Shown here piece after piece: positions 25,920 to 36,941 of a stretch of 59,013 nt of DNA (positions are counted from its first letter, which is position 1; every line of letters begins with the position of its first letter). A model generated the notes under the pieces. The model saw only the letters and a list, made by a program, of their open reading frames with translations. It had not been told where the DNA came from and did not search any database. Position numbers and translations under genes: made by a program. The stretch spans positions 1 through 59,013 of the forward strand of contig NZ_JAIQZK010000011.1 of NCBI RefSeq assembly GCF_020075545.1. Reading direction: 5' to 3'. This DNA is from Nocardioides sp. TRM66260-LWL. Lineage in GTDB: Bacteria > Actinomycetota > Actinomycetes > Propionibacteriales > Nocardioidaceae.

Positions 25920-27323
25920 TCACCCGAGACGTCGTCGGCGCCGTCGGACGACCAGCGTGCCGAGCACCAGCCCGAGGCCGGCGGGGGCGAGCGTCGCGAG
26001 CCAGGCCGGCGGGGCCGACCATGCTCCGCCACCGGGCCACTCGGGCACCGGATGGTCGACCGTAGGCCGGTCCGGTGAGATCAGGTTGGTGGCGACGCTC
26101 ATGAAGCCGGTGAAGGGAAAGCTCGCGACCCGGTCGATCATGGCGACGACGCGCGACGAGCTCGGCCGTGCGGGATCGATCAGCCGGATCCGACCGGTGC
26201 TCCGCCCGCGGTCGTCGAACTCGACCGTCTGGACCAGCGCCTGCCCGCCGACCCAGCCGAGCGGGGCGACGTCCCAGGAGGTGCCGTTCGGGAGACCCAG
26301 CGGGAGCTCCCGATCGCGGTCGCGGCTCATGAGCGTCAGCTCGCGGGCGTCGAACTGAGGCCGCACGATCGTGCCGTCGGCGGCCGCGGGGCTCCCCGAC
26401 GAGACCCCGTCGCCGATCGGGCGCGCGGCCGGTCGCCGGGGCAGCGGCCGGTGGAACGGATCCAGTCGCAGCACCTCGCGGCCCGCCACGACGACCACGC
26501 CCAGGTCCTCGATCGACACCGTGGCCTCGTCCGACGGCACCACCACCGCGTCGAGGTCGTCCCGTCCGAGCACCCCGATGCCACCGGCGACAGCGACGGT
26601 CGGGCCCATGCCGCTGCGCGTCCACGCGTCGAACCGCTGCCCCAGCCAGCCGACGCGGCGGCCGTCCGGCGACCAGGCGAGCGCCCTCACGGCCACGCCG
26701 AGCGCGCCGCCCGCGTCGATCCGGTGCGAGCGCACGCGGCCGGTGCGCAGATCGAGCACGCGGACGCCGCCGACCGTGGGAGTGTCCGGACCGGGAGCGC
26801 CCCGGAACGACAGCCAGGCGTAGGCGAGCCGCTCGCCGTCCGGGCTGAGCGCGAGGCCGGCCTGCTGCAGCGTGCCCGGCCCCCACGCCGATCCGACGAA
26901 CCCCGGCGGCTCGACGAGCCGGTACCGTCCGTCGGCCGCGCCCACCAGCACGATCCGGCCGCTGCCGAAGTCCGCGAGCCAGGCGGCCGCGGCGACGCCG
27001 ACGTCCAGGTGGTCCGTCACCTCCCAGCCCGGACCGCTCGCGCCGGCAGGACCGTCGACTACCGAGGACGGCGGACCCACCAGGCGCGACGGGAGGCCGG
27101 GCGTCGGATCCAGCGCGCCTCCACCGTCGGCCACCTCGGGCGGCACCGGCGGGCGTAGGACGTCGACGAGTCCGACGGTGCCCGCGAGGAGCGCGACCAC
27201 GGCGACGGCGGCGAGGACACGGTCCCGCAGCCGCGCGCGACGGGCCCGGCGCCACGTGGTCGGGTCGAGGGCGGGGGGCGGCATGCCCTCGGCCAGGCGC
27301 TCGAGGTCCTCGCTCAGACTCAT
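25920..27323 (-). CDS. Anti-sigma-like membrane protein with beta-propeller-type extracellular region
   Basis: The 467-aa product begins with a short cytoplasmic part ([35 protein letters not shown]) and has a TM helix at about 34-55 (VLAAVAVVALLAGTVGLVDVL). A large extracellular region has TolB/WD40-like strands (LALSPDGERLAYAWLSF, ALAWSPDGRRVGWLGQRF), and a C-terminal TM ends in RRRRR. Its ATG overlaps the sigma-factor stop by 4 nt, the usual arrangement of an ECF sigma factor and its cognate regulator. No ZAS zinc motif is seen, so the anti-sigma role is inferred from context. Confidence 0.65.
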   Translation of the reverse strand: MSLSEDLERLAEGMPPPALDPTTWRRARRARLRDRVLAAVAVVALLAGTVGLVDVLRPPVPPEVADGGGALDPTPGLPSRLVGPPSSVVDGPAGASGPGWEVTDHLDVGVAAAAWLADFGSGRIVLVGAADGRYRLVEPPGFVGSAWGPGTLQQAGLALSPDGERLAYAWLSFRGAPGPDTPTVGGVRVLDLRTGRVRSHRIDAGGALGVAVRALAWSPDGRRVGWLGQRFDAWTRSGMGPTVAVAGGIGVLGRDDLDAVVVPSDEATVSIEDLGVVVVAGREVLRLDPFHRPLPRRPAARPIGDGVSSGSPAAADGTIVRPQFDARELTLMSRDRDRELPLGLPNGTSWDVAPLGWVGGQALVQTVEFDDRGRSTGRIRLIDPARPSSSRVVAMIDRVASFPFTGFMSVATNLISPDRPTVDHPVPEWPGGGAWSAPPAWLATLAPAGLGLVLGTLVVRRRRRRLG

Positions 27324-27856
27324 CGGACCTCCTCCGTCAGCCGTGCGTCGGACCGAGGATCGAGGTGGGGTGCGGTCGCGCGCAGCCGGGCGGCCGCCTC
27401 GCGCGCCGTCGACTTCACGGTGCCGGGCCGGATGCCGAGCACGTCCGCGACCTGAGCCTCGGTGAGGTCCTCGACGTAGCGGAGCACGAGCACGCTGCGC
27501 TGGCGCGGGGTGAGGCGGCGCATCGCGTCGAGCAGGTCGGCACGCAGCTCGACGTCGTCGGCCGACGCCGGGCGATCGTGCCAGGGCTCCAACGGCTGCT
27601 CGCGAACGTGGCGCCGTGCGCGCCACCACGAGACGTTCTGGGTGTAGAGGATGCGTCGGACGTACGCCTCGGGTCGTCCCTCGATGCGCTCCCAGCGGCG
27701 AGCCGCCTGGACGAGCGCCTGCTGCAGGAGGTCCTCGGCGAGGTGGACGTCGCCGGTCAGCAGGAACGCGGTGCGTCCGAGCGCCGTCGAGCGGGCGCGG
27801 ACGAACTCCTCGAACGCTCGTCGCTCGGCGGGCTCGGGGACCGCAGGGTCGGCCAT
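27320..27856 (-). CDS. SigE-family ECF RNA polymerase sigma factor
   Basis: The 178-aa product has region 2 ([38 protein letters not shown], about 18-55) and region 4 ([45 protein letters not shown], about 114-158). This fits the actinobacterial SigE-family (about 170 aa) ECF group. It is coupled to the membrane protein downstream. The pair is inserted between MBL and crp, which are neighbours in mycobacteria, and is bracketed by repeats A and B. Confidence 0.9.
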   Translation of the reverse strand: MADPAVPEPAERRAFEEFVRARSTALGRTAFLLTGDVHLAEDLLQQALVQAARRWERIEGRPEAYVRRILYTQNVSWWRARRHVREQPLEPWHDRPASADDVELRADLLDAMRRLTPRQRSVLVLRYVEDLTEAQVADVLGIRPGTVKSTAREAAARLRATAPHLDPRSDARLTEEVR

Positions 27857-27909
27857 CCGACCACCTCCTCGACTCCCATGACGTCCGGACGGGGGCGTCC
27901 GGGGGTCAT

Positions 27910-27992
27910 CTGGTCAGGGAGAACTGGACGTTGTCAGGGGAAACTTCGCCTGACAACGTCCGGTCTCCCCGGATATCCGGGGAAGCCTGCGC
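27910..27992 (-). repeat. 83-bp structured repeat, copy B
   Basis: Read on the minus strand it starts GCGCAGGCTTCCCCGG, 7 nt after the crp stop codon, and ends CCCTGACCAG. Its second stem has the single mismatch on the left arm (GGCG). It is inverted relative to copy A. Confidence 0.95.
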
Positions 27993-27999
27993 GTGCGCG

Positions 28000-28677
28000 T
28001 CAGCGAGCGCGCCGCGACAGCCGCTCGACGTCGAGCAGCACCACGCTGCGCGGCTCGAGCCGCAGCCAGCCGCGGGAGGCGAAGTCGGCCAGCGCCTTGT
28101 TGACCGTCTCGCGGGAGGCGCCGACGAGCTGGGCGAGCTCCTCCTGGGTGAGGTCGTGGTGCACGTGGACGCCGTCGTCGGCCGTGCGGCCGAAACGGTC
28201 GGCGAGGTCGAGCAGCGCCTTGGCGACGCGGCCGGGGACGTCGGAGAACACCAGGTCGGCGACGACGTCGTTGGCCTTGCGCAGGCGGCCGGCCAGCTGC
28301 GCGAGCAGGCCGCGGGCGACGACGGGGCGGCCCTCGAGCCAGCGCAGGAGGTCCTCGTGCGACAGCGAGGCGAAGGTGGTGTCGGTGACCGCGGTGACGG
28401 TGGCCGAGCGCGGGCCGGGGTCGAAGAGCGAGAGCTCGCCGAACATCTGGCCCGGGCCGAGGATGGCCAGGAGGTTCTCGCGACCGTCGACGGACGTGCG
28501 GCCGAGCTTCACCTTGCCGTCGAGCACGATGTAGAGCTTGTCGCCGGAGTCGCCCTCGTGGAAGAGCACCTCGCCGCGGCGCAGCCGGCTCTCGCTCATC
28601 GAGGAGTGCAGCGCGGCGGCCGCCTCGTCGTCGAGCGCGCTGAACAGCGGGGCCTGACGCAGCACGTCGTTGTCCAC
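28000..28677 (-). CDS. crp: Crp/Fnr-family global transcriptional regulator
   Basis: The 225-aa protein has the cyclic-nucleotide-binding beta roll ([26 protein letters not shown], then [19 protein letters not shown]) and a helix-turn-helix [30 protein letters not shown]. The phosphate-binding cassette FGELSL-(x)3-PRSATV fits cAMP-dependent CRP/GlxR-type regulators of actinobacteria. It starts with GTG and is divergent from nth. Likely local targets are acsA, DUF485-actP and hppA, whose upstream regions have CRP-like palindromes. Autoregulation through the imperfect site at 28760 is possible. Confidence 0.95.
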   Translation of the reverse strand: MDNDVLRQAPLFSALDDEAAAALHSSMSESRLRRGEVLFHEGDSGDKLYIVLDGKVKLGRTSVDGRENLLAILGPGQMFGELSLFDPGPRSATVTAVTDTTFASLSHEDLLRWLEGRPVVARGLLAQLAGRLRKANDVVADLVFSDVPGRVAKALLDLADRFGRTADDGVHVHHDLTQEELAQLVGASRETVNKALADFASRGWLRLEPRSVVLLDVERLSRRAR

Positions 28678-28759
28678 CGTGGTGCCTCCATCTCAGAGTC
28701 GCGGCCGGATGACCGGGCGGGTGCCGGACGGGTCCGACCTGCCGGAGGCGATCCTAGCC

Positions 28760-28775
28760 AGTGGAATTGCTCACA
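28760..28775. promoter_or_regulatory. Imperfect CRP-like site between crp and nth
   Basis: AGTGGAATTGCTCACA fits TGTGR-N6-YCACA with mismatches in the left half. Its position 83 nt upstream of crp suggests possible autoregulation. Weak evidence. Confidence 0.3.
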
Positions 28776-28884
28776 GGCGCGCGCGGGGCGGCGCGTCCGC
28801 CGGTCGATGCGGCCGGACGCCCTGCGGACGGGGTCGTCGGCGCGACCGTCCGACCTGTCGGCGGCGGGCCGTACCCTGGACGCC

Positions 28885-29601
28885 GTGCCACCCGCCCCCG
28901 TCGTCGAGCCCCCTCCGACGGCGCTCGTGCGCCGGGCCCGCAAGATGCACCGGGTGCTGGCGGAGACCTATCCCGACGCCCACTGCGAGCTCGACTTCGC
29001 GAACCCCTTCGAGCTGCTCGTGGTCACGGTGCTCTCCGCGCAGACCACCGACAAGCGGGTCAACGCGGTGCGGCCCGCGCTGTTCGCCGCCTACCCCGAC
29101 GCCCGGGCCATGGCGGAGGCCGACCGCGCGACGCTCGAGGGCATCGTCGGTCCGCTCGGGTTCTTCCGAGCCAAGACAGAGTCGCTGCTGAAGCTGTCCG
29201 CGGCCCTCGTCGAGGAGCACGACGGCGAGGTCCCGGCGCGGCTCGACGCGCTGGTCAGGCTGCCCGGCGTGGGTCGCAAGACGGCGAACGTCGTGCTCGG
29301 CAACGCCTTCGACGTCCCCGGCATCACCGTCGACACCCACTTCGGGCGGCTCGCGCGCCGCTTCGGCTGGACCGACGAGACCGACCCCGTCAAGGTCGAG
29401 CACGCCGTCGGCGCGCTGTTCCCCCGCAAGGACTGGGCGATGCTCAGCCACCGGCTGATCTGGCACGGACGCCGCCGCTGCCACGCCCAGCGGCCGGCCT
29501 GCGGGGCGTGCCCCGTCGCCCGCTGGTGCCCGGCCTTCGGCGAGGGCCCGACCGACCCGGCCGAGGCCGCGACGCTGGTGCGCACGGAGGGGCGGCGGTG
29601 A
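28885..29601 (+). CDS. nth: Endonuclease III (DNA glycosylase/AP lyase)
   Basis: The 238-aa base-excision repair enzyme for oxidised pyrimidines has the HhH motif [20 protein letters not shown] with the catalytic lysine, the catalytic aspartate in [12 protein letters not shown], and the C-terminal [4Fe-4S] cluster C-x6-C-x2-C-x5-C ([17 protein letters not shown]). GTG 28885 is selected; the frame upstream is antisense of crp. It heads the nth-tlpA-nudix operon. Confidence 0.97.
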   Translation: MPPAPVVEPPPTALVRRARKMHRVLAETYPDAHCELDFANPFELLVVTVLSAQTTDKRVNAVRPALFAAYPDARAMAEADRATLEGIVGPLGFFRAKTESLLKLSAALVEEHDGEVPARLDALVRLPGVGRKTANVVLGNAFDVPGITVDTHFGRLARRFGWTDETDPVKVEHAVGALFPRKDWAMLSHRLIWHGRRRCHAQRPACGACPVARWCPAFGEGPTDPAEAATLVRTEGRR

Positions 29602-30254
29602 CGCGCCGCGCGGCCCGCGCCGGCGCGTCCGTCGGCGGGCTGCTTCTCACGCTGGCCGCCTGCGCCCCCAGCCCGCCGTCCGCCGAGCCGACCGGCACCG
29701 GCGGCTCGGGCGCCCGCTCCGCCGCGATCGACGTCGACACCCCGGCGCTGCGCGCGGCGAAGAAGGCGGCCGGCATCGCCGACTGCCCGGCGCCGGGGCG
29801 CACCGGGTCGGACGCCGCCCTGGTCGCCGACGGCCTGCCCGACGCCACCCTGCCGTGCTTCGGCGGCGGCCGCGACGTGCGCCTGGCCGACCTGCGCGGC
29901 CCGCTCGTGCTCAACGTCTGGGCCTCCTACTGTGCGCCGTGCCGCACCGAGATGCCGCTGCTCGAGCAGTTCCATCGCCGCTACGGCGCGAAGGTCGGCC
30001 TGATCGGCGTGGACTTCCAGGACCCGCAGACCGGCTCGGCGATGCAGCTGGCCACCCGCAGCGAGGTCACCTACCCGCTGGTCGCCGATGTCGACGGGCT
30101 CTTCGCCAGCGCCGAGCGCGCGCGGGTCATCGGCCTGCCCACGACCATCCTGGTCGACGCCGACGGCCGGGTGGTGCGCACCGAGGCCGTCGAGATCACC
30201 TCGGTCGAGCAGCTCGCGGATCTCGTCCGGCGCTACCTGGGGGTCGACCTGTGA
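29598..30254 (+). CDS. TlpA-type thioredoxin-fold lipoprotein
   Basis: The 218-aa exported redox protein has a signal peptide with lipobox LTLAAC (Cys at about 22) and a linker rich in Ser/Gly/Pro. The TlpA/ResA thioredoxin domain has [18 protein letters not shown] (CxxC) and the cis-proline GLPTTILVD. It probably reduces disulfides of exported proteins. Start GTG overlaps the nth stop (GTGA). It corresponds to Rv3673c next to nth in mycobacteria. Confidence 0.92.
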   Translation: MTRRAARAGASVGGLLLTLAACAPSPPSAEPTGTGGSGARSAAIDVDTPALRAAKKAAGIADCPAPGRTGSDAALVADGLPDATLPCFGGGRDVRLADLRGPLVLNVWASYCAPCRTEMPLLEQFHRRYGAKVGLIGVDFQDPQTGSAMQLATRSEVTYPLVADVDGLFASAERARVIGLPTTILVDADGRVVRTEAVEITSVEQLADLVRRYLGVDL

Positions 30255-30973
30255 GCGTCCCGGTGCGTCCGGCCTGGCTCGAGACGGTCCGGCAGGGCGC
30301 CGCGAGCATCCGCGGCGAGCAGCTCACCCGGTTCCTGCCCCCGGCCGACGGCTCCGCCCGGCAGGGCGCGGTGCTCATGCTCTTCTCCGAGACCGACGAC
30401 GGCGGTCCCGAGCTGCTGCTCACCGAGCGCTCGCACACCATGCGCTCCCACCCGGGCCAGGTGTCCTTCCCGGGCGGCAGCCTCGATCCGGGAGAGACGC
30501 CGGTGGAGGCCGCGCTGCGCGAGGCGCAGGAGGAGGTCGGCCTCGACCCCGCCGGCGTCGAGGTGATCGGACGCCTCCCGCAGCTGTGGCTGCCGCCCAG
30601 CAACTTCGCGGTCACCCCCGTGCTCGGCTGGTGGGACGCCGCCGCGCGCGACCCCGCCGTCGTCGACTCCGTCGGCATCCGCAGCCCCGACGAGGTGCAC
30701 GCGCTGCACCGCGTCGGCCTGGAGGACCTCGTCGACCCCGAGCACCGCATCACCGTGCGACACCCGCGGGGCTTCCTCGGCCCGGGCTTCCTCATCGGCC
30801 CCGACCGCGACGTCATCCTGTGGGGCTTCACCGGCGGCATCATCAGCCGCTTCCTCGACCACCTCGGCTGGTCGAGACCGTGGGACGAGAGTCGCGTCCG
30901 CGACCTGCCGTCGTACATGCTGGCCGCCGATCCGCGTCCGGGCGCGGACGACGTGCCGGCCGAGGACATCTGA
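30251..30973 (+). CDS. NUDIX hydrolase (CoA pyrophosphatase-like)
   Basis: The 240-aa product contains the NUDIX box GGSLDPGETPVEAALREAQEEVGLDP and the upstream LLLTERSHTMRSHPGQVSFPGG (UPF0035 signature), typical of NudL/CoA diphosphatases. A roughly 70-residue tail resembles actinobacterial homologues (Rv3672c). GTG overlaps the tlpA stop by 4 nt. Confidence 0.9.
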   Translation: MSVPVRPAWLETVRQGAASIRGEQLTRFLPPADGSARQGAVLMLFSETDDGGPELLLTERSHTMRSHPGQVSFPGGSLDPGETPVEAALREAQEEVGLDPAGVEVIGRLPQLWLPPSNFAVTPVLGWWDAAARDPAVVDSVGIRSPDEVHALHRVGLEDLVDPEHRITVRHPRGFLGPGFLIGPDRDVILWGFTGGIISRFLDHLGWSRPWDESRVRDLPSYMLAADPRPGADDVPAEDI

Positions 30974-31059
30974 CGGCTCGACGAGCCCCGCCGCACCGCC
31001 TGCCGACCCGACCGACCACGCCTGCCCGACCATCCCGACCGACCCGCCCAAGGACGCCC

Positions 31060-32235
31060 GTGAACCTCCTCGACTGGCTGCTGGTGCTGCTGGTGCTCGC
31101 CTACGCCGTCTCGGGGTACTGGCAGGGCTTCATCACCGGCGCGTTCGCCACGGTCGGCCTGCTCGCGGGCGGCGCGCTCGGGGTGTGGCTGGCGCCGATC
31201 GCGCTGGGCTCGGCGTCGCCGTCGCTCGCGGTCTCGCTGGGCGCGCTGTTCATCGTCATCCTCTGCGCCTCGCTCGGCCAGGCCGGTCTCCAGCTCGTCG
31301 GTGCGCGAGCCCGCTCGCGCCTCACCTGGCAGCCCGTCCGGGCCGTCGACGCCGTCGGCGGCGCCGCGCTGAGCGCCGCGGCCGTCCTGCTCGTCGCCTG
31401 GGCGCTCGGCGTCGCCGTCTCGGGCTCGCGGATCGCCGGGGTCACCCCGCTCGTGCGCGGCTCCGCGGTGCTCGGCGAGGTCGACTCCGTGCTGCCGCCG
31501 GACTCCGCACGCCTGCTGCGCTCGTTCAACGACGTCGTCGGCACCAGCTTCTTCCCCCGCTACCTCGAGCCCTTCGCCCCCGAGCGGATCGTCGAGGTCG
31601 CCCCGGGTGACCGCCGCATGCTCGGCCGCGCATCGGTCCAGCAGGCCGAGCGCAGCGTGCTGAAGGTGCGCGGCACCAACGCCTGCGGTCGCGGGGTCGA
31701 GGGCTCCGGGTTCGTCTACGCCCCCGACCGACTGATGACCAACGCGCACGTCGTCGCCGGCGTCACCGACCCCGACGTCATCATCGGCGACCGCACCGTG
31801 CCGGGTCGGGTCGTCTACTACGACCCCGAGGTCGACCTCGCCGTGATCGCCTTCGCCTCCGCCGGACGACGGCCGCTGCGCTTCGACACCTCCGCCGCGG
31901 CGCCCGACCCCGTCGTGATCCTCGGCTACCCGCAGGACGGCCCCTTCGACGCCCGCGCCGGACGCATCCGCGCGGAGCAGCGGTTGCGCTCGCCCGACAT
32001 CTACGGCGACGGCACGGTCATCCGCGAGGTCTTCTCGCTGCGCGGCCTGGTGCGGCCGGGCAACTCCGGCGGCCCGATCCTCGGGTCGAACGGCACGGTG
32101 GCCGGCGTGGTGTTCGCGGCGTCGGTCACCGACCCCGAGACCGGCTACGCCCTGACCGCCGACCAGGCGATGACCTCGGCCCAGCGCGGACGCACCAGCA
32201 CCCAGACGGTGTCGACCGGACGCTGCGCGAACTAG
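31060..32235 (+). CDS. marP: Membrane-anchored trypsin-like serine protease (MarP/CvpA fusion)
   Basis: The 391-aa product has an N-terminal CvpA-like region with four TM helices (residues 1-130; LLVLLVLAYAVSGYWQGF, VSLGALFIVILCASLGQAG, ...). A periplasmic chymotrypsin-fold domain follows, with catalytic His in TNAHVVAGV, Asp in EVDLAVIAF and Ser in RPGNSGGPIL. A cysteine near the domain start (NACGRGVEG) and one near the C-terminus (GRCAN) suit the redox-sensing disulfide described for MarP. Mycobacterial MarP is needed for acid resistance by activating the peptidoglycan hydrolase RipA. GTG 31060 is chosen by homology of the first helix. Confidence 0.92.
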   Translation: MNLLDWLLVLLVLAYAVSGYWQGFITGAFATVGLLAGGALGVWLAPIALGSASPSLAVSLGALFIVILCASLGQAGLQLVGARARSRLTWQPVRAVDAVGGAALSAAAVLLVAWALGVAVSGSRIAGVTPLVRGSAVLGEVDSVLPPDSARLLRSFNDVVGTSFFPRYLEPFAPERIVEVAPGDRRMLGRASVQQAERSVLKVRGTNACGRGVEGSGFVYAPDRLMTNAHVVAGVTDPDVIIGDRTVPGRVVYYDPEVDLAVIAFASAGRRPLRFDTSAAAPDPVVILGYPQDGPFDARAGRIRAEQRLRSPDIYGDGTVIREVFSLRGLVRPGNSGGPILGSNGTVAGVVFAASVTDPETGYALTADQAMTSAQRGRTSTQTVSTGRCAN

Positions 32236-32313
32236 CGCCACCTAGTGCCACCTGGCGGCGCCGACTGGTAGCAACCAGCGCCGGACGTCAGCCGGCGGCT
32301 CTCGGGCAGCCGC

Positions 32314-32823
32314 TCAGGAGCGACGCTCGACCGCCTCGAGCCGCTTCGCGACGTCGGCCTCGACCCGGGCCCGGACCTGCTCGACGCTCTGGCCGGCCGG
32401 CAGGTGCTCCGAGGGCGACTTGAGCTCACGGCTGATCGCCGGGCCGATCAGCTGCGCCTGCTCGACGGCCTTGTCGGGGCCGCTGATCCGCTTGACGAAG
32501 CGCACGCCGAGCAGGCCCGCGACGGCGCCGCCGAGCAGGTAGACCCCGGTGACGATGAGGAACGCCCAGTGCAGCGCGAGGCCGTCGCCGTTCCAGTTGA
32601 TGAAGTAGGCGATCGTCACCGACAGCATGATCAGCATCATCAGCAGCAGGAACGCGGCGAGCGCGAACAGGCCCGCGCCGATGCCGCCGTACTTGACCCC
32701 CGGGACGACCTGCAGCTTCGCGAGCTCGATCTCCTTCTGGACGATGAGCGTGAGGTCGTTGCGGATGTCGTTGACGATCCGCCCGAGCGTCGGGTCGGTG
32801 TCCTTGGCCTCGTCGAGGGGCAT
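32314..32823 (-). CDS. Phage holin family (Phage_holin_3_6-like) membrane protein
   Basis: The 169-aa product has an amphipathic N-terminus (LGRIVNDIRNDLTLIVQKEIELAKLQV), two TM helices (GLFALAAFLLLMMLIMLSVTIAYF; AFLIVTGVYLLGGAVAGLLGV) and a charged C-terminal helix. Chromosomal members of this family are common in actinobacteria next to marP/nhaA and are not phage remnants; their function is unknown. It follows nhaA on the minus strand. Confidence 0.85.
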   Translation of the reverse strand: MPLDEAKDTDPTLGRIVNDIRNDLTLIVQKEIELAKLQVVPGVKYGGIGAGLFALAAFLLLMMLIMLSVTIAYFINWNGDGLALHWAFLIVTGVYLLGGAVAGLLGVRFVKRISGPDKAVEQAQLIGPAISRELKSPSEHLPAGQSVEQVRARVEADVAKRLEAVERRS

Positions 32824-32897
32824 GGGGGGCTCCGTTCGCTGCGCGTGACCGACGGGATCGGGGATGATCGGGCCGGCGGGGGCTGGTGCGGGCGAGC

Positions 32898-34265
32898 CTA
32901 GCCAGCCGAGCGGGCCTGATACACGTCCGGTACCCCGTCGCCGTCGTCGTCCACCCCTTCGAGCTCGCACAGCCGGCGGTAGGTGCGGTTGCGGAGTCTC
33001 AGGACGACGGACGCCAGGCCCGCCGCGATCAGCGACCCGGTGAGCACCCCGACCTTCACGTGCTCGTCGCGCAGGCTGCCCGTGCCGAAGGCGAGCTCGC
33101 CGATCAGCAGCGAGACCGTGAACCCGATGCCGGCCAGCATCGCCATGCCGACGACGTCGATCCAGGAGAGCTCGTCGTCGAGGTCGGCGCGGGTGAAGGT
33201 GGCCAGCAGCCAGGTCGAGCCGGCGATGCCGACGGTCTTGCCCACGACCAGCCCGACGACGATGCCGAGCGCCACGGGGTCGCGCCAGGAGTCGACCAGC
33301 CCCGACCAGCCGCCAACCGTCACGCCGGCGGCGAAGAACGCGAACAGCGGCACGGCCACGCCCGCGGACAGCGGACGGACGACGTGCTCGAGGTGCTCGG
33401 CCAGGCCGGGCCGGTCGTCGGCGCGGTCGCGCCGCAGCACCGGGACGGTGAAGGCGAGCAGCACGCCCGCCACGGTGGCGTGCACGCCGCTGGCGTGGAC
33501 CAGCCCCCAGGTGAGCAGCGCGAGCGGCACCAGCAGCCAGCCCCGGTAGATGCGCCGCTGCACGAGCACGCCGAAGGCGGCCAGCGGCACCAGCGCCGCC
33601 GCGAGCCAGAGCAGCTGGAGCTCGGCGGTGTAGAAGACCGCGATGATCGTGATCGCGAGCAGGTCGTCGACGACCGCGAGGGTGAGCAGGAACGTGCGCA
33701 GGCCGGACGGCAGGTGGGTGGAGATCACCGCGAGCACGGCCACCGCGAAGGCGATGTCGGTGGCGGTGGGGATCGCCCAGCCGCGCAGGTCGCCGTCGCC
33801 GGAGCCGAGGTCGAGGACGTTGACCAGGGTGAACAGCAGCGCCGGCACGACCATGCCGCCCACCGCGGCCGCGACCGGCAGCGCCGCGCGCCGGGCGTCC
33901 CGCAGGTCGCCGGCGACGAACTCGCGCTTCAGCTCCAGCCCGGCGACGAAGAAGAAGATCGCCAGCAGACCGTCGGCCGCCCACTGGCCGAGCGTGAGGT
34001 CCAGGTGCAGCGCGTGCGGCCCCACCGTCAGGTCGCGCAGTCGGGCGTAGGCGTCCGACCACGGGGTGTTCGCCCAGGTCAGCGCGACGACCGCGGCGAC
34101 GATGAGCAGCACGCCCCCGGTGGTCTCGGCGCGCAGCACGTCGGCGATGCGCGAGGCCTCGCCCCAGCTGCCGCGGGCGAAGAGGCGTCCGGCGCCGCTG
34201 CCGTGGGGGCTGGACGGACCCGGCGGGCCTGACGAGGTGGGGGGCTGCGGGGCGGGAGAGGTCAC
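32898..34265 (-). CDS. nhaA: Na+/H+ antiporter NhaA
   Basis: The 455-aa protein has about 12 TM helices and the NhaA core: the two adjacent aspartates in [14 protein letters not shown] (ion-binding), the [12 protein letters not shown] motif, and [18 protein letters not shown]. It exports Na+ in exchange for protons for pH and salt homeostasis. GTG start. It is transcribed after the DUF1905 gene on the same strand (70-nt gap). Confidence 0.96.
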   Translation of the reverse strand: MTSPAPQPPTSSGPPGPSSPHGSGAGRLFARGSWGEASRIADVLRAETTGGVLLIVAAVVALTWANTPWSDAYARLRDLTVGPHALHLDLTLGQWAADGLLAIFFFVAGLELKREFVAGDLRDARRAALPVAAAVGGMVVPALLFTLVNVLDLGSGDGDLRGWAIPTATDIAFAVAVLAVISTHLPSGLRTFLLTLAVVDDLLAITIIAVFYTAELQLLWLAAALVPLAAFGVLVQRRIYRGWLLVPLALLTWGLVHASGVHATVAGVLLAFTVPVLRRDRADDRPGLAEHLEHVVRPLSAGVAVPLFAFFAAGVTVGGWSGLVDSWRDPVALGIVVGLVVGKTVGIAGSTWLLATFTRADLDDELSWIDVVGMAMLAGIGFTVSLLIGELAFGTGSLRDEHVKVGVLTGSLIAAGLASVVLRLRNRTYRRLCELEGVDDDGDGVPDVYQARSAG

Positions 34266-34335
34266 GGGCGGCTCCGGGGTTCAGGGGTCGACGGCTGCAT
34301 CGCCGACCAGACTTCCCGGCACACCGAGGACGACC

Positions 34336-34632
34336 CTACCGGCGCGGCAGCAGCTGCAGGCTCACCTCGACGTGGACGCCCACGGCCACGCCCTCGGCCC
34401 GCTGCACCGCGGCCCTGACCGGCAGCAGGTAGCGCCCGTCCTTCGGGAAGAGCGCCGTGACGAACGTCGTCGCCCCGATCGTCGCCTCCACCCGCACCTG
34501 ACCCCAGTACTCCAGCCCGCGCGCGGCCTCCTTGAGGTCCTCGCTGTCCTCGATCGGCATCGGCACGAAGAGGTAGGGCGCCGGCCCCCGCCACTCGAGC
34601 GCGGTGCCGGCGAACGTGAAGCGGTCGTCCAT
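34336..34632 (-). CDS. DUF1905 domain-containing protein
   Basis: The 98-aa product fits the DUF1905 beta-barrel: FTFAGTALEWRGPAPYLFVPMPIEDSEDL ... YWGQVRVEATIGATTFVTALFPKDGRYLLPV. Function unknown. It has ATG 34632, lies between acsA and nhaA, and starts 23 nt from repeat copy C. Confidence 0.85.
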   Translation of the reverse strand: MDDRFTFAGTALEWRGPAPYLFVPMPIEDSEDLKEAARGLEYWGQVRVEATIGATTFVTALFPKDGRYLLPVRAAVQRAEGVAVGVHVEVSLQLLPRR

Positions 34633-34654
34633 GGGTGACGTCCTGGTGCGGGGA

Positions 34655-34737
34655 CATGTCAGGGGAAGCTGGACGTTGTCAGGGGAAACTTCGCCTGACA
34701 ACGTCCAGTTTCCCCGGATATCCGGGGAATCCTGCGT
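34655..34737 (-). repeat. 83-bp structured repeat, copy C
   Basis: Read on the minus strand it begins 12 nt after the acsA stop (ACGCAGGATTCCCCGG) and ends CCTGACATG. Its second stem carries the same left-arm mismatch as copy B. It separates acsA from the DUF1905 gene. Confidence 0.95.
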
Positions 34738-34749
34738 GACCCCGACTCC

Positions 34750-36750
<2,001 letters not shown>

Positions 36751-36788
36751 GGTGCTCCTGGCTCCTTCACGGGACGATCAGGTCAAGC

Positions 36789-36804
36789 TGTGGCACGGGC
36801 CACA
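36789..36804. promoter_or_regulatory. CRP-like site upstream of acsA
   Basis: TGTGGCACGGGCCACA is a symmetric TGTGR-N6-YCACA palindrome located 39-54 nt upstream of the acsA start codon. CRP-type control of acs is known in mycobacteria and E. coli. No clear -10 could be assigned. Confidence 0.6.
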
Positions 36805-36888
36805 GTAGGTGTGGGGGGATCAGCGTCGCGAGGGGGGCGTTGCAGCGGCGTTGCCCCTGCCGGCCGTCCCGGCCCTCGACGCGCGTGC

Positions 36889-36930
36889 GAGCGGGGCCCG
36901 GACCGCCTGGTGGCGGCCCGGGCCCCGCTC
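36889..36930 (-). terminator. Long hairpin after actP
   Basis: The arms GAGCGGGGCCCGG (36889-36901) and its reverse complement (36918-36930) surround an inner CCGCC-TGGT-GGCGG stem with one mismatch between. It separates actP from acsA transcription. Confidence 0.8.
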
Positions 36931-36941
36931 CCGTCCGCGCC

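Noticed and set aside
25735..27255. Open frames across the 83-bp repeats encoding a shared [13 protein letters not shown] peptide
   Set aside because: They arise only because the repeat is palindromic and stop-free in that frame; they run antisense to real genes and have no ribosome site.
32314..32823. Phage remnant suggested by the holin-family gene
   Set aside because: No other phage genes are nearby and this family is a normal chromosomal neighbour of marP/nhaA in actinobacteria.
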